The notes under the pieces were generated by a model. It was not told the DNA's origin. It saw only the letters and a program-made list of their open reading frames with translations, and ran no database searches. The position numbers were made by a program, and so were the translations under genes. From contig NZ_SOEZ01000057.1 of NCBI RefSeq assembly GCF_004402215.1, positions 29,385 to 93,384 of the forward strand: a DNA stretch of 64,000 bases. The letters run 5' to 3'. The stretch is from Cryobacterium tagatosivorans (GTDB taxonomy: Bacteria > Actinomycetota > Actinomycetes > Actinomycetales > Microbacteriaceae). Of this stretch, positions 20,125 through 28,486 are shown one piece after another; positions within the stretch are counted from its first letter, which is position 1, and every line of letters starts with the position of its first letter.

Positions 20125-21117
20125 CTAGGCCTCGCCGCTGGGGTCGTCGTAGCGGGCCGCCCCGGCCGCGGCCCAGTCGGCGACGGCCTGCCTCGCCTCG
20201 GCCGGTTCGACCACGGTGACGAGTCCGGCCAGGCCCGCGACCAGTCGTTTGAGGCCGTGGTAGTGGGCGACGCGCAGGGTCGTCCGGACACGGTCTCCGC
20301 CTGCGGGAGTTGTCGCACGGGCGGGCGCATAGTCGGCCAGGAGGACCAGCGCCGACGCGGGCAGTTCAATGACGACCGAGAGGTCGTCGTCGGAGGCCTG
20401 GAACAGGGTGTCCGGGAGCACGAGCCCCGCGTCGTGCGAGCCGACAGGTTCGGTGGTCGTCCGGAGCTCGCTCATCCGGTCGAGCCGGAACGTGCGCGGG
20501 GCCTGCCGCAGGTGGCACCAGCCGCGCAGGTACCAGTCGTTGTCCACGGATTCCAGGCGCAGCGGGTCGACGAAACGGTGTTCGTGCTCGCCGCGTGCGT
20601 TCAGATAGTCGAATGCGACCTGGACGCTGGAGCGCCCGGCCGACTGGATCACCGACATCGCGGCGTCGGAATCGGGGCTGGACACGGCGAGCTGGGTCGG
20701 CGTGCCGGATGCTCCGCGCGAGAGCTTGGCCATGAGCGAGGCGACGGCGTCCCGGTCTGCATTCTCGGGCAGCGAGGAGAGGTATTGCAGCCCGGCGATG
20801 AGCGCCGCGGCCTCCCGCGCGGAGAAACGGGGAGAATCGTCGATGGCGACGAGGTGGGTGAGCGTGATCCGGTCATGCTCCTCGAACTCGTCCCAGTGGA
20901 TGTCGAAGAGGTCACCGTCGAGGTACTGGTGCGTCTCGCCGGGGATGCCGGACACCGCAATGAGCCTGACGGCCTCGCGCACCCGCTCCGCCGGCACGCC
21001 GAAGTGCCCGGCGACCTCGGCGACGGTGACACTGTCGTGGTCCATCAGATAAGGGATGAGCGAGAGGAGGAAGGTGAGCTTGTCCGAGGCGCCGAGCGCG
21101 GGCGGGCGGGCGGTCAT
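20125..21117 (-). CDS. pafC: WYL-domain transcriptional regulator PafC
   Basis: PafC pairs with PafB to form the actinobacterial activator of the LexA/RecA-independent DNA-damage response. The 330-residue protein has an N-terminal winged helix (KLTFLLSLIPYLMDHDSVTVAEVAGHFGV), a WYL domain (residues about 155-240, including the DWYLRGWCHLRQAPRTFRLDRM signature) and a C-terminal WCX region. Its ATG overlaps the pafB stop (ATGA), the usual coupled arrangement. Regulation of the pair is not evident from the sequence. Confidence 0.92.
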   Translation of the reverse strand: MTARPPALGASDKLTFLLSLIPYLMDHDSVTVAEVAGHFGVPAERVREAVRLIAVSGIPGETHQYLDGDLFDIHWDEFEEHDRITLTHLVAIDDSPRFSAREAAALIAGLQYLSSLPENADRDAVASLMAKLSRGASGTPTQLAVSSPDSDAAMSVIQSAGRSSVQVAFDYLNARGEHEHRFVDPLRLESVDNDWYLRGWCHLRQAPRTFRLDRMSELRTTTEPVGSHDAGLVLPDTLFQASDDDLSVVIELPASALVLLADYAPARATTPAGGDRVRTTLRVAHYHGLKRLVAGLAGLVTVVEPAEARQAVADWAAAGAARYDDPSGEA

Positions 21118-22229
21118 GCCGCGCTCCCCTGCGTGCTGCCGGTGTGGGCGTCGCGCACGCCGACCAGGCGGGTGCGGACCGCCTGGCGGAGCGCGAGCGG
21201 TGACCGCACGAGCACCTCGGGGCCGTAGCCGGCCAGTTCGTCGGCGAGGATGTCGATGTCGGTGTAATGCAATGTCACCGTGTGCGGAGTGACCGTGCGC
21301 AGCGTGACCGTGTTCGGTGTCATCGTCGTCCCAGCGGCAGTCCCGGCCGCATCCCGTTTGCCTGCATCCTGTTTGCCTGCTTCTCGTTTGCCTGCTTCTC
21401 GTTTACTCAGGCGAACGGCGGCGTCGCTGCCGGGTTCGACCTCCAGCTCGGCGACATTGGCCCCCCACAGGGCGTCCAGTTCGTCCAGCGCTTGCCGGCC
21501 CTTGCCCTCACCGTCGGGGACGAAGGTCTCCCCGGGGACGGTCACGACCGGTCCCACGATGCGGGAGAGCAGGTACGTTCGGGTGGCCTGCGCGTCCTGG
21601 TCGGTGCCGTAGAGGTGCCAGCGTCCGCCGTGCAGCACGACCGCGCGCGGGGCGACCCGTCGGCGGCGCGGGGAGCTCTCCCCGGGCTTGAGGTAGAGAA
21701 ACGCGACGACCTGGCCGTGATCCAGTGCCCTGCTCAACGGGGTGAAGGACGCGTCTCGGGCGCGCAGGTGAGGCGCGTAGCCGAGCACGGGATCGCTGGA
21801 GTCCACGCCGAGTGAGTTGAGCTTGGTCAGCGCCCGGCGTGACTCGGCGGACAGGGATCCCTCGCGCCAGACGGTGGCGGCGAGCTTGAGCAGCATCAGT
21901 TCGTCCGGCGAGAACGACACGTCGGCGGGCAGGTTGTAGAGGCCCTTGGGGATGCGGTAGCGCAGCAGGTGGTTGTTGCCCGGGTCGTCCGGAGGTTCGA
22001 CGGTCTCGAGCGGGATTCCCAGCTCGCGGATGTCGTCCTTGTCCCGCTCGAACTGTCGCTCGAGGTTGGCGTTGTCACCGTCGCTCAGATAGCGCTGGCG
22101 GTAACCCTGCACGGTGGACAGGATGTCCGCCTTGGTCAGGCCGATCTCGGTCGCGATGAGCGCCAGGACGAGACTGAACAGTCGTTCCTCAACGGTGATG
22201 CGGGGGGTCTGATCTGCGGTGGTCGGCAC
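21114..22229 (-). CDS. pafB: WYL-domain transcriptional regulator PafB with a repeat insertion
   Basis: PafB is the partner of PafC. The 371-residue protein has a winged-helix N-terminus (RLFSLVLALIATEIGLTKADI), the WYL core (GGRWHLYGTDQDAQATRTYLLSRI) and a WCX-like C-terminus. It is longer than usual PafB (about 330) because of a Lys/Arg/Glu/Ala/Gly repeat and a Thr/Val-rich repeat at about residues 277-325, encoded by tandem DNA repeats. GTG 22229 lies 6 nt after TAGAAT, so the gene is probably leaderless and begins the pafBC-tatAC unit. Confidence 0.92.
   Translation of the reverse strand: MPTTADQTPRITVEERLFSLVLALIATEIGLTKADILSTVQGYRQRYLSDGDNANLERQFERDKDDIRELGIPLETVEPPDDPGNNHLLRYRIPKGLYNLPADVSFSPDELMLLKLAATVWREGSLSAESRRALTKLNSLGVDSSDPVLGYAPHLRARDASFTPLSRALDHGQVVAFLYLKPGESSPRRRRVAPRAVVLHGGRWHLYGTDQDAQATRTYLLSRIVGPVVTVPGETFVPDGEGKGRQALDELDALWGANVAELEVEPGSDAAVRLSKREAGKREAGKQDAGKRDAAGTAAGTTMTPNTVTLRTVTPHTVTLHYTDIDILADELAGYGPEVLVRSPLALRQAVRTRLVGVRDAHTGSTQGSAA
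21356..21400. repeat. Three-copy 15-bp tandem repeat inside pafB
   Basis: The + strand unit GTTTGCCTGCTTCTC occurs at 21356-21370 (two differences), 21371-21385 and 21386-21400. On the coding strand it gives the pentapeptide repeat KREAG. A second in-frame repetitive stretch (about 21258-21335, GTGACCGTG-like units) lies just downstream in the gene and gives a Thr/Val-rich peptide. Confidence 0.85.
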
Positions 22230-22235
22230 GCTGCG

Positions 22236-22241
22236 ATTCTA
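22236..22241 (-). promoter_or_regulatory. Leaderless -10 element TAGAAT for pafB
   Basis: TAGAAT is followed by 6 nt and the GTG start of pafB. The 17-nt-upstream position reads GTGGGT, not a good -35. A PafBC-type upstream box was looked for and not found. Confidence 0.45.
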
Positions 22242-22267
22242 ACGGCGTCACCCGCCGGACCCACGCA

Positions 22268-22320
22268 AAACCGCAGTTGCGGTGCCTGAAACGAGTCCAG
22301 GAACGCCGCAACTGCGGTTT
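22268..22320. terminator. Perfect inverted repeat between the FKBP gene and pafB
   Basis: Two 15-bp arms (22268-22282, AAACCGCAGTTGCGG, and 22306-22320) are exactly complementary around a 23-nt loop. Each arm is itself nearly palindromic (CCGCA-GT-TGCGG). It lies after the FKBP stop codon and before the pafB promoter, so it would end the FKBP transcript; there is no T-run. It resembles the hairpin at 26226-26290. Confidence 0.6.
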
Positions 22321-22336
22321 CGGGGTGGGACGGGTG

Positions 22337-23305
22337 TTACTTCACGCCGAGGATGTCGACGACGAAGACGAGCGTCGAGCCGGCCGGGATGGTGTCGGAC
22401 GCCTGGTCGCCGTAGCCCTGGTCGGGCGGGATGACCGCGATGACCTGCGAACCGACCGTCTGGCCGATGAGTGCCTTGGCGAACCCGGGGATGACGCCGC
22501 CCTGGGTGGTGGAGCCGTCGGCGGCGGCGAACTCGGCCGGTTCGCCGGTCTTCCAACTGGAGTCGAAGACCTTCTTGGTGTCCCAGAGAACGCCGGTGTA
22601 GTGCACGGTGACCGGGTCGCCTTCCTTGACCTTCTTGCCGTCGCCCTTCTTCAGGACGTTGATCTCGAGCTTGGTCGGCGCCTTAGAAGCGGGAATGGTG
22701 ATGCCGGGCGCGCCGTTGTCGGCGAGAACGACGGCCGGCATTCCTGCCTTGGCCGGCTGGGGCGCGCCGTCGGCGCGGGTCTTGTATGCCTTGACGACGT
22801 CGAGGACGAACACGAGGGTGTCGTTCTTCTTGACGCCGATCTGCTCGTTGCCGCCCTGGGGGCCGAAGGCGTCCTTGGGGGCGACGGTCAAAGCGATGCG
22901 CGACCCCTCCTGGGCGCACTTGAGGCCCTGCGAGAGACCCTTGATCGTCTTGTCGTTGAGCACGAAGCCGGCCAGCGTCGAGCCGTCGTACTTGCTCTCC
23001 TCGATGACCTTGCCCGTTCGACCGTTGTAGACGCTGAGGTCGATCTTGACCTTCTGGCCGGTGGCAAGGCCCTTGCCTTCACCGGTGATGATGTCGGTGC
23101 GCTCGGTGGTCTTCGTTTTCAGCGGGGTCGGGAAGTCGACCTTGGGCTTCGAGCCGAACTTGCCGTCGACCTCGACGAGCTTGGAGGCCGCTCCTTCCTT
23201 GACCGGGGCGTCACAGCCGGCTTCGTTCGCGCCGGGGCCGGCGCACGCGGTCAGTGCCGCAATCAGTAGTCCGGCGGTGGCAATCGATGCGAATGCTTTG
23301 CGCAC
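22337..23305 (-). CDS. FKBP-type peptidyl-prolyl isomerase, two-domain lipoprotein
   Basis: A 322-residue exported protein with a lipoprotein signal peptide ending at LLIAALTAC (lipobox Cys about residue 21). Two FKBP domains follow: a degenerate N-terminal one (GQKVKIDLSVYNGRTGKVIEES...IGVKKNDTLVFVLDVV) and a canonical C-terminal one (VTVHYTGVLWDTKKVFDSSW, GVIPGFAKALIGQTVGSQ, GYGDQASDTIPAGSTLVFVVDILGV). It would assist folding of proteins at the cell surface. GTG 23305 with AAGAGGA upstream gives the signal peptide; longer starts spoil it. In other actinobacteria such a gene sits beside pafA-pafBC. Confidence 0.92.
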   Translation of the reverse strand: MRKAFASIATAGLLIAALTACAGPGANEAGCDAPVKEGAASKLVEVDGKFGSKPKVDFPTPLKTKTTERTDIITGEGKGLATGQKVKIDLSVYNGRTGKVIEESKYDGSTLAGFVLNDKTIKGLSQGLKCAQEGSRIALTVAPKDAFGPQGGNEQIGVKKNDTLVFVLDVVKAYKTRADGAPQPAKAGMPAVVLADNGAPGITIPASKAPTKLEINVLKKGDGKKVKEGDPVTVHYTGVLWDTKKVFDSSWKTGEPAEFAAADGSTTQGGVIPGFAKALIGQTVGSQVIAVIPPDQGYGDQASDTIPAGSTLVFVVDILGVK

Positions 23306-23407
23306 AAGTCCTCTTCTCGGTACAGGGGGGCACGGCGGCACGGGGCCGCTGCGCGGTTGCTATGGGTGGCTGGTGGTTGCCGTCAACAGGGAGGGCAAAG
23401 GCCCATC

Positions 23408-24409
23408 CTAACCGGCGTCGAGGTCCCGAGCCTTGGAAAGTGCTGCACCCGCGCCCGCGGCCCGCACGCGTTTGCGCAGGGCCTTCGGGCTCACGCTGCG
23501 CTCCCCGAGGGCCCCCGGGGTCCATGCCTCGACATCCGCGTCGTCGAAATCGGTCTTCGACGGGCGGCGTTTGAGCTCCGGCAGGATCGTGTCCGGGGCG
23601 AGGCGGCGGGCCGTGATCAGGAAGCCGGTGTGGCCGATCATCCGGTGGTCGGGCCGCACGGCCAGGCCCTCGACATGCCAGCCCCGGATCATCGTCTCGT
23701 TGGAGTCCGGGTTCGTGTACAGCCCCGAACCGCGGATGGCTTCGGCGACGCGGGACAGCTGGGTCACGGTTGCCACGTAGCAGAGGAGGACTCCCCCGGG
23801 CTTGAGGGCCTCCGAGACGGCGTCCAGGCATTCCCATGGGGCGAGCATGTCGAGCACGACCCGGTCGACGGACCCGGGTTCCACCGTCGTGGGCAGGGCT
23901 TCGGCGAGGTCGCCCAGGGTGATCGTCCAATTGGCGGGGTCGGAGCCGAGGAACGTGGCGATGTTGGCGCGGGCCACGTCCGCGAACTCCTCGCGCCGTT
24001 CGAAGGAGGCGAGCCGGCCGGCCGGGCCGATGGCCCGGAGGAGCCAGAGCGACAGTGCGCCGGAGCCGACGCCGGCCTCCACCACGGTGGCGCCCGGGAA
24101 AATGTCCGCCTGCGCGAGAATCTGGGCGGCGTCTTTGGGGTAGATGATCGCGGCGCCGCGGGGCATGGACATGACGAAGTCGCTCAGCAGTGGCCGCAGG
24201 GCCAGGTGCTCGACGCCGACGTTGTTGGTCACGACCGAGCCGTCCGGCAGGCCGATGATGTCGTCGTGCGACAGGATGCCGCGGTGGGTGTGGAAGACCT
24301 CGCCCGGAACCAGGGTGATCGTGTTCATCCTGCCCTTGGGCCCGGTGAGCTGAACCCGGTCCCCGGCCCGGAATGGTCCGCTGTTCTGGATGACCTGACT
24401 ATCGTTCAT
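23408..24409 (-). CDS. trmI: tRNA (adenine-58-N1)-methyltransferase TrmI
   Basis: A 333-residue class I methyltransferase that makes m1A58 in the T-loop of tRNAs. The N-terminal small domain (FRAGDRVQLTGPKGRMNTITL) and the AdoMet motif VVEAGVGSGALSLWLLRAIGPAGRL are typical, followed by VDRVVLDMLAPWECLD. The ATG at 24409 overlaps the stop codon of the HAD gene (ATGA), which excludes the long upstream extension of the frame. In mycobacteria the orthologue lies just before the Pup-proteasome genes; here the FKBP gene comes next. Confidence 0.93.
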   Translation of the reverse strand: MNDSQVIQNSGPFRAGDRVQLTGPKGRMNTITLVPGEVFHTHRGILSHDDIIGLPDGSVVTNNVGVEHLALRPLLSDFVMSMPRGAAIIYPKDAAQILAQADIFPGATVVEAGVGSGALSLWLLRAIGPAGRLASFERREEFADVARANIATFLGSDPANWTITLGDLAEALPTTVEPGSVDRVVLDMLAPWECLDAVSEALKPGGVLLCYVATVTQLSRVAEAIRGSGLYTNPDSNETMIRGWHVEGLAVRPDHRMIGHTGFLITARRLAPDTILPELKRRPSKTDFDDADVEAWTPGALGERSVSPKALRKRVRAAGAGAALSKARDLDAG

Positions 24410-25155
24410 GCTGTGGCTGCGCCCTCGTCGGTGGTGGTCCCGGTGTGCACCGGTATGTGGATTCGGTGGGCGGCCCTGCGCCGTTGGCCGAAGAGTTCGC
24501 TGAGGCCGGCCACGGTGCGGCCGGACAGGGTGGGCCAGAGCGTGTAGTGCACGCTTTCCGGCAGCTCGATCAGATGCGGCACGCCGATGACGACGGCTCC
24601 GGCCGCGACGGCGGCGGCGACGCCGGGTGCGGAGTCCTCGACGGCGATGCAATGCGCCGGCTCCACCCCGAGGAACGCGGCCGCGGCGAGGTACGCCTCC
24701 GGGTGGGGCTTGCTGTGGGTGACCATGTCTCCGGCGACGATGGTCTCGAAGGCGGCGAAGTCGATGAGGTCCGCGATTTGCCGGGCCATCCGCTCCACCG
24801 ACATCGTGACGAGCGCCATCGGAATGCCGGCGTCCTTCAGCTCCGCGAGCAGTTCACGCGCTCCGGGCCGCCACGGCACGCCGTGCTCCGCGAGCTGGGC
24901 CTGAACCCGGTCGGTCAGCCAGTGCACGATCGCGTCGGCGTCCATGTCGACTCCGCGGTCCTGCAGGATGGCGGCCGAAGCCCACAGGCCCGACCCGACC
25001 ATGAGCATGCAGTCCGCGTGCGTCCACACCCCGCCGAACGACTCGACCAGTTCGGTTTCGGCGACCATCCAATAGGGTTCGGTGTCGACGAGGGTTCCGT
25101 CCATGTCCCAGAGCACCGCGGCCGGGATGAGGGGAATTGCAGGGATCAGGTTCAC
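24406..25155 (-). CDS. HAD-superfamily hydrolase (phosphatase, subfamily IA)
   Basis: A 249-residue HAD hydrolase with all motifs: LWDMDGTLVDTEP (nucleophile Asp), VTMS (motif II), HSKPHPEAY (Lys, motif III) and VEDSAPGVAAAVAAG (motif IV acidic pair). The substrate cannot be told from sequence; beta-phosphoglucomutase-like phosphatases are closest in pattern. GTG 25155 stands 8 nt after TACACT (leaderless type); TTG 25164 is an in-frame alternative. It overlaps trmI by 4 bp and is divergent from the PAC2 gene. Confidence 0.9.
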   Translation of the reverse strand: MNLIPAIPLIPAAVLWDMDGTLVDTEPYWMVAETELVESFGGVWTHADCMLMVGSGLWASAAILQDRGVDMDADAIVHWLTDRVQAQLAEHGVPWRPGARELLAELKDAGIPMALVTMSVERMARQIADLIDFAAFETIVAGDMVTHSKPHPEAYLAAAAFLGVEPAHCIAVEDSAPGVAAAVAAGAVVIGVPHLIELPESVHYTLWPTLSGRTVAGLSELFGQRRRAAHRIHIPVHTGTTTDEGAATA

Positions 25156-25163
25156 GGGGTTCA

Positions 25164-25169
25164 AGTGTA
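25164..25169 (-). promoter_or_regulatory. Leaderless -10 element TACACT for the HAD/trmI unit
   Basis: TACACT is followed by 8 nt before GTG 25155. The opposite strand carries TATCCT at 25182-25187, possibly the -10 of the divergent PAC2 gene with a leader of about 45 nt. Confidence 0.4.
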
Positions 25170-25237
25170 GAGGGCACTGACTATCCTTGAGTGAGGTTCT
25201 CCGAGTGGAGCATCCGGAATGATCGGGGTCTCACGCA

Positions 25238-26197
25238 GTGACAGACGGCAATGGGCTCCTCAGCGCTCGACTCCTGGTCGTGGCGTTCGAGGGCTGGAAT
25301 GACGCGGGCGAGGCGGCCACCGGTGCCGTGCGCGCGTTGAAGGAACTGCTCGACGTTGACGAGATCGCCCAGGTCGATCCCGAGGTGTACTTCGACTACC
25401 AGTTCAATCGGCCCACGATCTCCACGAATGAAGACGGTCGGCGCCTGATCGAGTGGCCCAGTGCGATCATGTACGGGCCGAAGACCCCCGGGGCGGCCGG
25501 GGTTCCGCTGGCCGAAGACGCGCAACTGCGGGTGAGCGGCACGAATGCGGGCAACATCTACTTGTTGCTGGGCACCGAGCCTTCGCGGAGCTGGAAGAGC
25601 TTCGCGGCGGAGATCCTCGACGCCGCCCTCGCCGCCGATGTGAGCGCCGTCGTCTTCCTCGGGGCGATGCTGGCCGACGTCCCGCACACCCGGCCGATCT
25701 CGATCTTCGTGTCCAGCGACAACCCTCAGGTGCGGGCCGAACTGCAGGTGGAACGCAGCAACTATGAGGGCCCGGTGGGCATCCTCAGCGTTCTCGCGGA
25801 AGCCGCCGAGAAGGTGGGCATCCCCACGCTGTCGATCTGGGCGTCCGTCCCGCACTACGTGCACAACGCCCCCTCGCCCAAGGCGATGCTGGCGCTGATC
25901 GACAAGCTCGAGGAAATCATCGACGTCGTCATCCCCCGCGGTGACCTCGTCGCCGAGGCGGCCGAGTGGGAGAGCGGGATCGACGCGCTCGCCGCGGAGG
26001 ACGAGGAGATGGCCGCGTACATCGCCCAGCTCGAGCAGGCCCGCGACACCGTGGACTCCCCGGAAGCCAGCGGCGAGGCGATCGCGCAGGAGTTCGAACG
26101 CTACCTGCGCAAACGTGGGGACGGCCGTGACGGCCGTGACGGCCAGGGCGGCTGGGCGGACGGCCGACCGGGCCCGGACGCGCCCCGAGCCCCCTGA
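25238..26197 (+). CDS. PAC2-family protein
   Basis: A 319-residue protein of the PAC2 (proteasome assembly chaperone 2-like) family, with the typical LLVVAFEGWNDAGEAATGAVRAL start, YQFNRPTI, LLLGTEPSRSWKSFAAEIL and the conserved WASVPHYVHNAPSPKAMLALI segment, then a helical C-terminus. In actinobacteria these proteins are common near the proteasome locus but their function is not established. GTG start. It reads opposite to its neighbours and ends in front of a strong hairpin. The C-terminal tail is Gly/Arg/Asp-rich with short DNA repeats (about 26120-26150). Confidence 0.9.
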   Translation: MTDGNGLLSARLLVVAFEGWNDAGEAATGAVRALKELLDVDEIAQVDPEVYFDYQFNRPTISTNEDGRRLIEWPSAIMYGPKTPGAAGVPLAEDAQLRVSGTNAGNIYLLLGTEPSRSWKSFAAEILDAALAADVSAVVFLGAMLADVPHTRPISIFVSSDNPQVRAELQVERSNYEGPVGILSVLAEAAEKVGIPTLSIWASVPHYVHNAPSPKAMLALIDKLEEIIDVVIPRGDLVAEAAEWESGIDALAAEDEEMAAYIAQLEQARDTVDSPEASGEAIAQEFERYLRKRGDGRDGRDGQGGWADGRPGPDAPRAP

Positions 26198-26225
26198 CCT
26201 CGCCCCTCCTTCCCCCTCTTTTTTC

Positions 26226-26290
26226 CCCGCGAGAACGCAGTCGTGCGCGTTAAACGGCGCGCATAGCGCGCACGACTGCGGGTTCGCGGG
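26226..26290. terminator. Strong bidirectional hairpin between PAC2 and mshC
   Basis: Arms 26236-26249 (CGCAGTCGTGCGCG) and 26267-26280 are exactly complementary; after a 3-nt mismatch the stem extends with CCCGCGA (26226-26232) and TCGCGGG (26284-26290). It lies between two convergent genes and could stop transcription from both sides. A T-run (26218-26224) adjoins on the leftward exit side. Confidence 0.7.
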
Positions 26291-26302
26291 ATATTGCGGG
26301 GC

Positions 26303-27598
26303 TTAGAGGGCGACGCCGAGCAGCGCGTCGATCGCGCGCACGAGCAGGGCCGGGTCGTCCAGCGGATGCCCGGCGGCGGCATCCACGATCGCCAGGGCCC
26401 GCGGCGTGTCGAGGTCGTCGGTGAGGGCGGCCCGCAGCCGGTCGACCACGGCGGCGGCGCTCTCCGCTGCCGGCGAGGACGTCGAAGAAGGCGAGGCCGA
26501 AGCACGGGAGGCTGCGCCGAACGACGCGGTCCACCGTGCCAGGCGACGTTCCGCGTCGCCGACCTGGCTGTCCGTCCACTCCCAGTCCGCCCGGTAGTGG
26601 TGGCCCAGGAGGGCCAGGCGGATGGCGCGTGGGTCGACGCCCGACGCCCGGAGGCTGGACACGAGCACGAGGTTGCCGAGCGACTTGCTCATCTTCTCAC
26701 CCTGGTAGGCGACCATGCCGGTGTGGCTGTACACCCCGGCCAGCGGGTGCCCGGAGAGGGCGGCAGCGTGTCCGGCGCTCATGTCGTGGTGCGGGAAGAT
26801 CAGGTCGGAGCCGCCGCCCTGCACGGTGAAGTCGGTTCCGAGTTCCTTCAGGGCGATCACCGAACACTCGATGTGCCAGCCGGGCCGGCCCGCCCCGACC
26901 TTCGACGGCCAGGCCGGTTCCCCGGCACGGGCCGCGCGCCAGAGCATCGGATCGAGTGCGTCGCGTTTGCCGGCGCGGCCCGGGTCTCCCCCGCGCTCGG
27001 CGAACAGGGCGAGCATCGTTGCCCGGTCGAGGTTGCTCTCTTCGCCCAGCTTCCAGGGCGCCTGGCGTTCGGCCCCTGCGATGTCGAAGTAGATGTCCGC
27101 CGCCTGCTCGCCGGCCGAGCCCGGCAGGGCGTCGCTGGTCTCGACCCGGTAGGCGAGGCCGGCGTCCCACAGCTGGTCGACCGCGGCGGCGATTTCGTCG
27201 ATGACCTCGGTGACGGCGACGTAGTCATCCGGCGGGATGATCCCGAGCGCCTCCATGTCGGTGCGGAAGAGCGCCACCTGGGATTCGGCCAGCTCGCGCC
27301 AGTCGACGCCGGTCGCGGTGGCTCGCTCCAGCAGGGGGTCGTCGACGTCGGTGACATTCTGCGCGTAGTGCACCCGGTAGCCGGCGTCCAGCCAGGCGCG
27401 TTGCAGCGTGTCGAAGGCGAGGTAGGTGGCGGCGTGGCCGATATGCGTCGCGTCGTACGGCGTGATGCCGCAGACGTAGAGCCGGGCGACATCCGTGGGC
27501 CGGGCCTCGACGACCTGGCCGGTTGCGGTGTCGTGCAGCCTCGGGGCGTCCGACCGACCCGGAATCGACGGGACGACGGGTCGTTGCCATGCACGCAT
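26303..27598 (-). CDS. mshC: Mycothiol ligase MshC (cysteine:GlcN-Ins ligase)
   Basis: MshC joins cysteine to glucosaminyl-inositol in mycothiol synthesis, the actinobacterial counterpart of glutathione production. The 431-residue protein is a class I tRNA-synthetase paralogue with [20 protein letters not shown] (HIGH-like), a zinc-site region ending [29 protein letters not shown] and [10 protein letters not shown]. The [11 protein letters not shown] variant separates it from CysS. ATG 27598 lies 6 nt after TAGGCT. uppP lies just upstream, read in the same direction. Confidence 0.95.
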   Translation of the reverse strand: MRAWQRPVVPSIPGRSDAPRLHDTATGQVVEARPTDVARLYVCGITPYDATHIGHAATYLAFDTLQRAWLDAGYRVHYAQNVTDVDDPLLERATATGVDWRELAESQVALFRTDMEALGIIPPDDYVAVTEVIDEIAAAVDQLWDAGLAYRVETSDALPGSAGEQAADIYFDIAGAERQAPWKLGEESNLDRATMLALFAERGGDPGRAGKRDALDPMLWRAARAGEPAWPSKVGAGRPGWHIECSVIALKELGTDFTVQGGGSDLIFPHHDMSAGHAAALSGHPLAGVYSHTGMVAYQGEKMSKSLGNLVLVSSLRASGVDPRAIRLALLGHHYRADWEWTDSQVGDAERRLARWTASFGAASRASASPSSTSSPAAESAAAVVDRLRAALTDDLDTPRALAIVDAAAGHPLDDPALLVRAIDALLGVAL

Positions 27599-27604
27599 TC
27601 CCTC

Positions 27605-27610
27605 AGCCTA
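27605..27610 (-). promoter_or_regulatory. Leaderless -10 element TAGGCT for mshC
   Basis: TAGGCT precedes the mshC ATG by 6 nt and lies in the 13-bp gap after the uppP stop codon. The 6-nt spacer itself reads GAGGGA, so a Shine-Dalgarno reading cannot be fully excluded. Confidence 0.45.
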
Positions 27611-27611
27611 A

Positions 27612-28466
27612 CTAGGCGCTGATCGTGTTCGTGGCCAGCAGCACGAAGAGAGCCGAGCCGAGCAGGATCCGGTAGATCACGAAGGGCAGGAAGCTGTGCT
27701 TGGAGATGTAGTTCATGAAGAACGCGATGACGGCCAGGGCCACACCGAAGGCGACGACGGTGGCGACGAGCGTCTCCAGCGGGCCGAACAGCTCCGGCGT
27801 GCAGTTGCCCGCCGCCTCCACGCACGGCTTCGCGACCGACTTGTACATCTGGTAGAAGCCGCTGCCGAGCACAGCCGGGATGGCCAGCAGGAACGCGTAG
27901 CGGGCTGCGGCGGCGCGCTCGTAGCCCATGAAGAGTCCGGCCGTGATCGTTCCGCCGGAGCGTGACACGCCGGGGATGAGCGCGAGGGCCTGCGCGAAAC
28001 CGTAGACGATGCCGTGGCCGACGGTGAGGTCGTTCAGGCGCCGTTTCTTCGCGCCCACATAGTCGGCGATGCCGAGCAGGATGCCGAAGACGATCAGCAC
28101 GGTCGCGGTGATCCACAGGTTCCGCAGCGACGTCTCGATCTGGTCCTGGAAGAACAGCCCGAGCACGATGATCGGCAGCGAGCCGAGGATGATCAGCCAG
28201 CCCATCCGCGCGTCCGGGTCGGTGCGGGGCACCTTGCCGACGAGCGACCTGCCCCACTGCCCGATGATGCGCACGATGTCGCGCCAGAAGAAGAGCACGA
28301 CCGCGGCCTCCGTGCCGATCTGGGTGATCGCGGTGAACCGCGCCCCCGGGTCGGCGCCGGTGCCCAGGAATTCGCCGACGATGCGGATGTGGGCGCTGGA
28401 GGAAACGGGCAGGAACTCGGTCAGTCCCTGGACGAGGCCCAGGATGATGGCGTTGAGGAAATCCAC
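27612..28466 (-). CDS. uppP: Undecaprenyl-diphosphatase UppP/BacA
   Basis: A 284-residue membrane phosphatase that recycles undecaprenyl pyrophosphate for cell-wall synthesis and gives bacitracin tolerance. It starts with [25 protein letters not shown], the first BacA motif (Glu and Ser/His), and has the second motif [17 protein letters not shown]. About seven hydrophobic helices follow the family pattern. GTG 28466 with GGAG 11 nt upstream is chosen; the frame continues further upstream into the M20 gene region but without coding character. Confidence 0.95.
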   Translation of the reverse strand: MDFLNAIILGLVQGLTEFLPVSSSAHIRIVGEFLGTGADPGARFTAITQIGTEAAVVLFFWRDIVRIIGQWGRSLVGKVPRTDPDARMGWLIILGSLPIIVLGLFFQDQIETSLRNLWITATVLIVFGILLGIADYVGAKKRRLNDLTVGHGIVYGFAQALALIPGVSRSGGTITAGLFMGYERAAAARYAFLLAIPAVLGSGFYQMYKSVAKPCVEAAGNCTPELFGPLETLVATVVAFGVALAVIAFFMNYISKHSFLPFVIYRILLGSALFVLLATNTISA

Positions 28467-28486
28467 GTGTGCTGGTGCTCCGGTTG

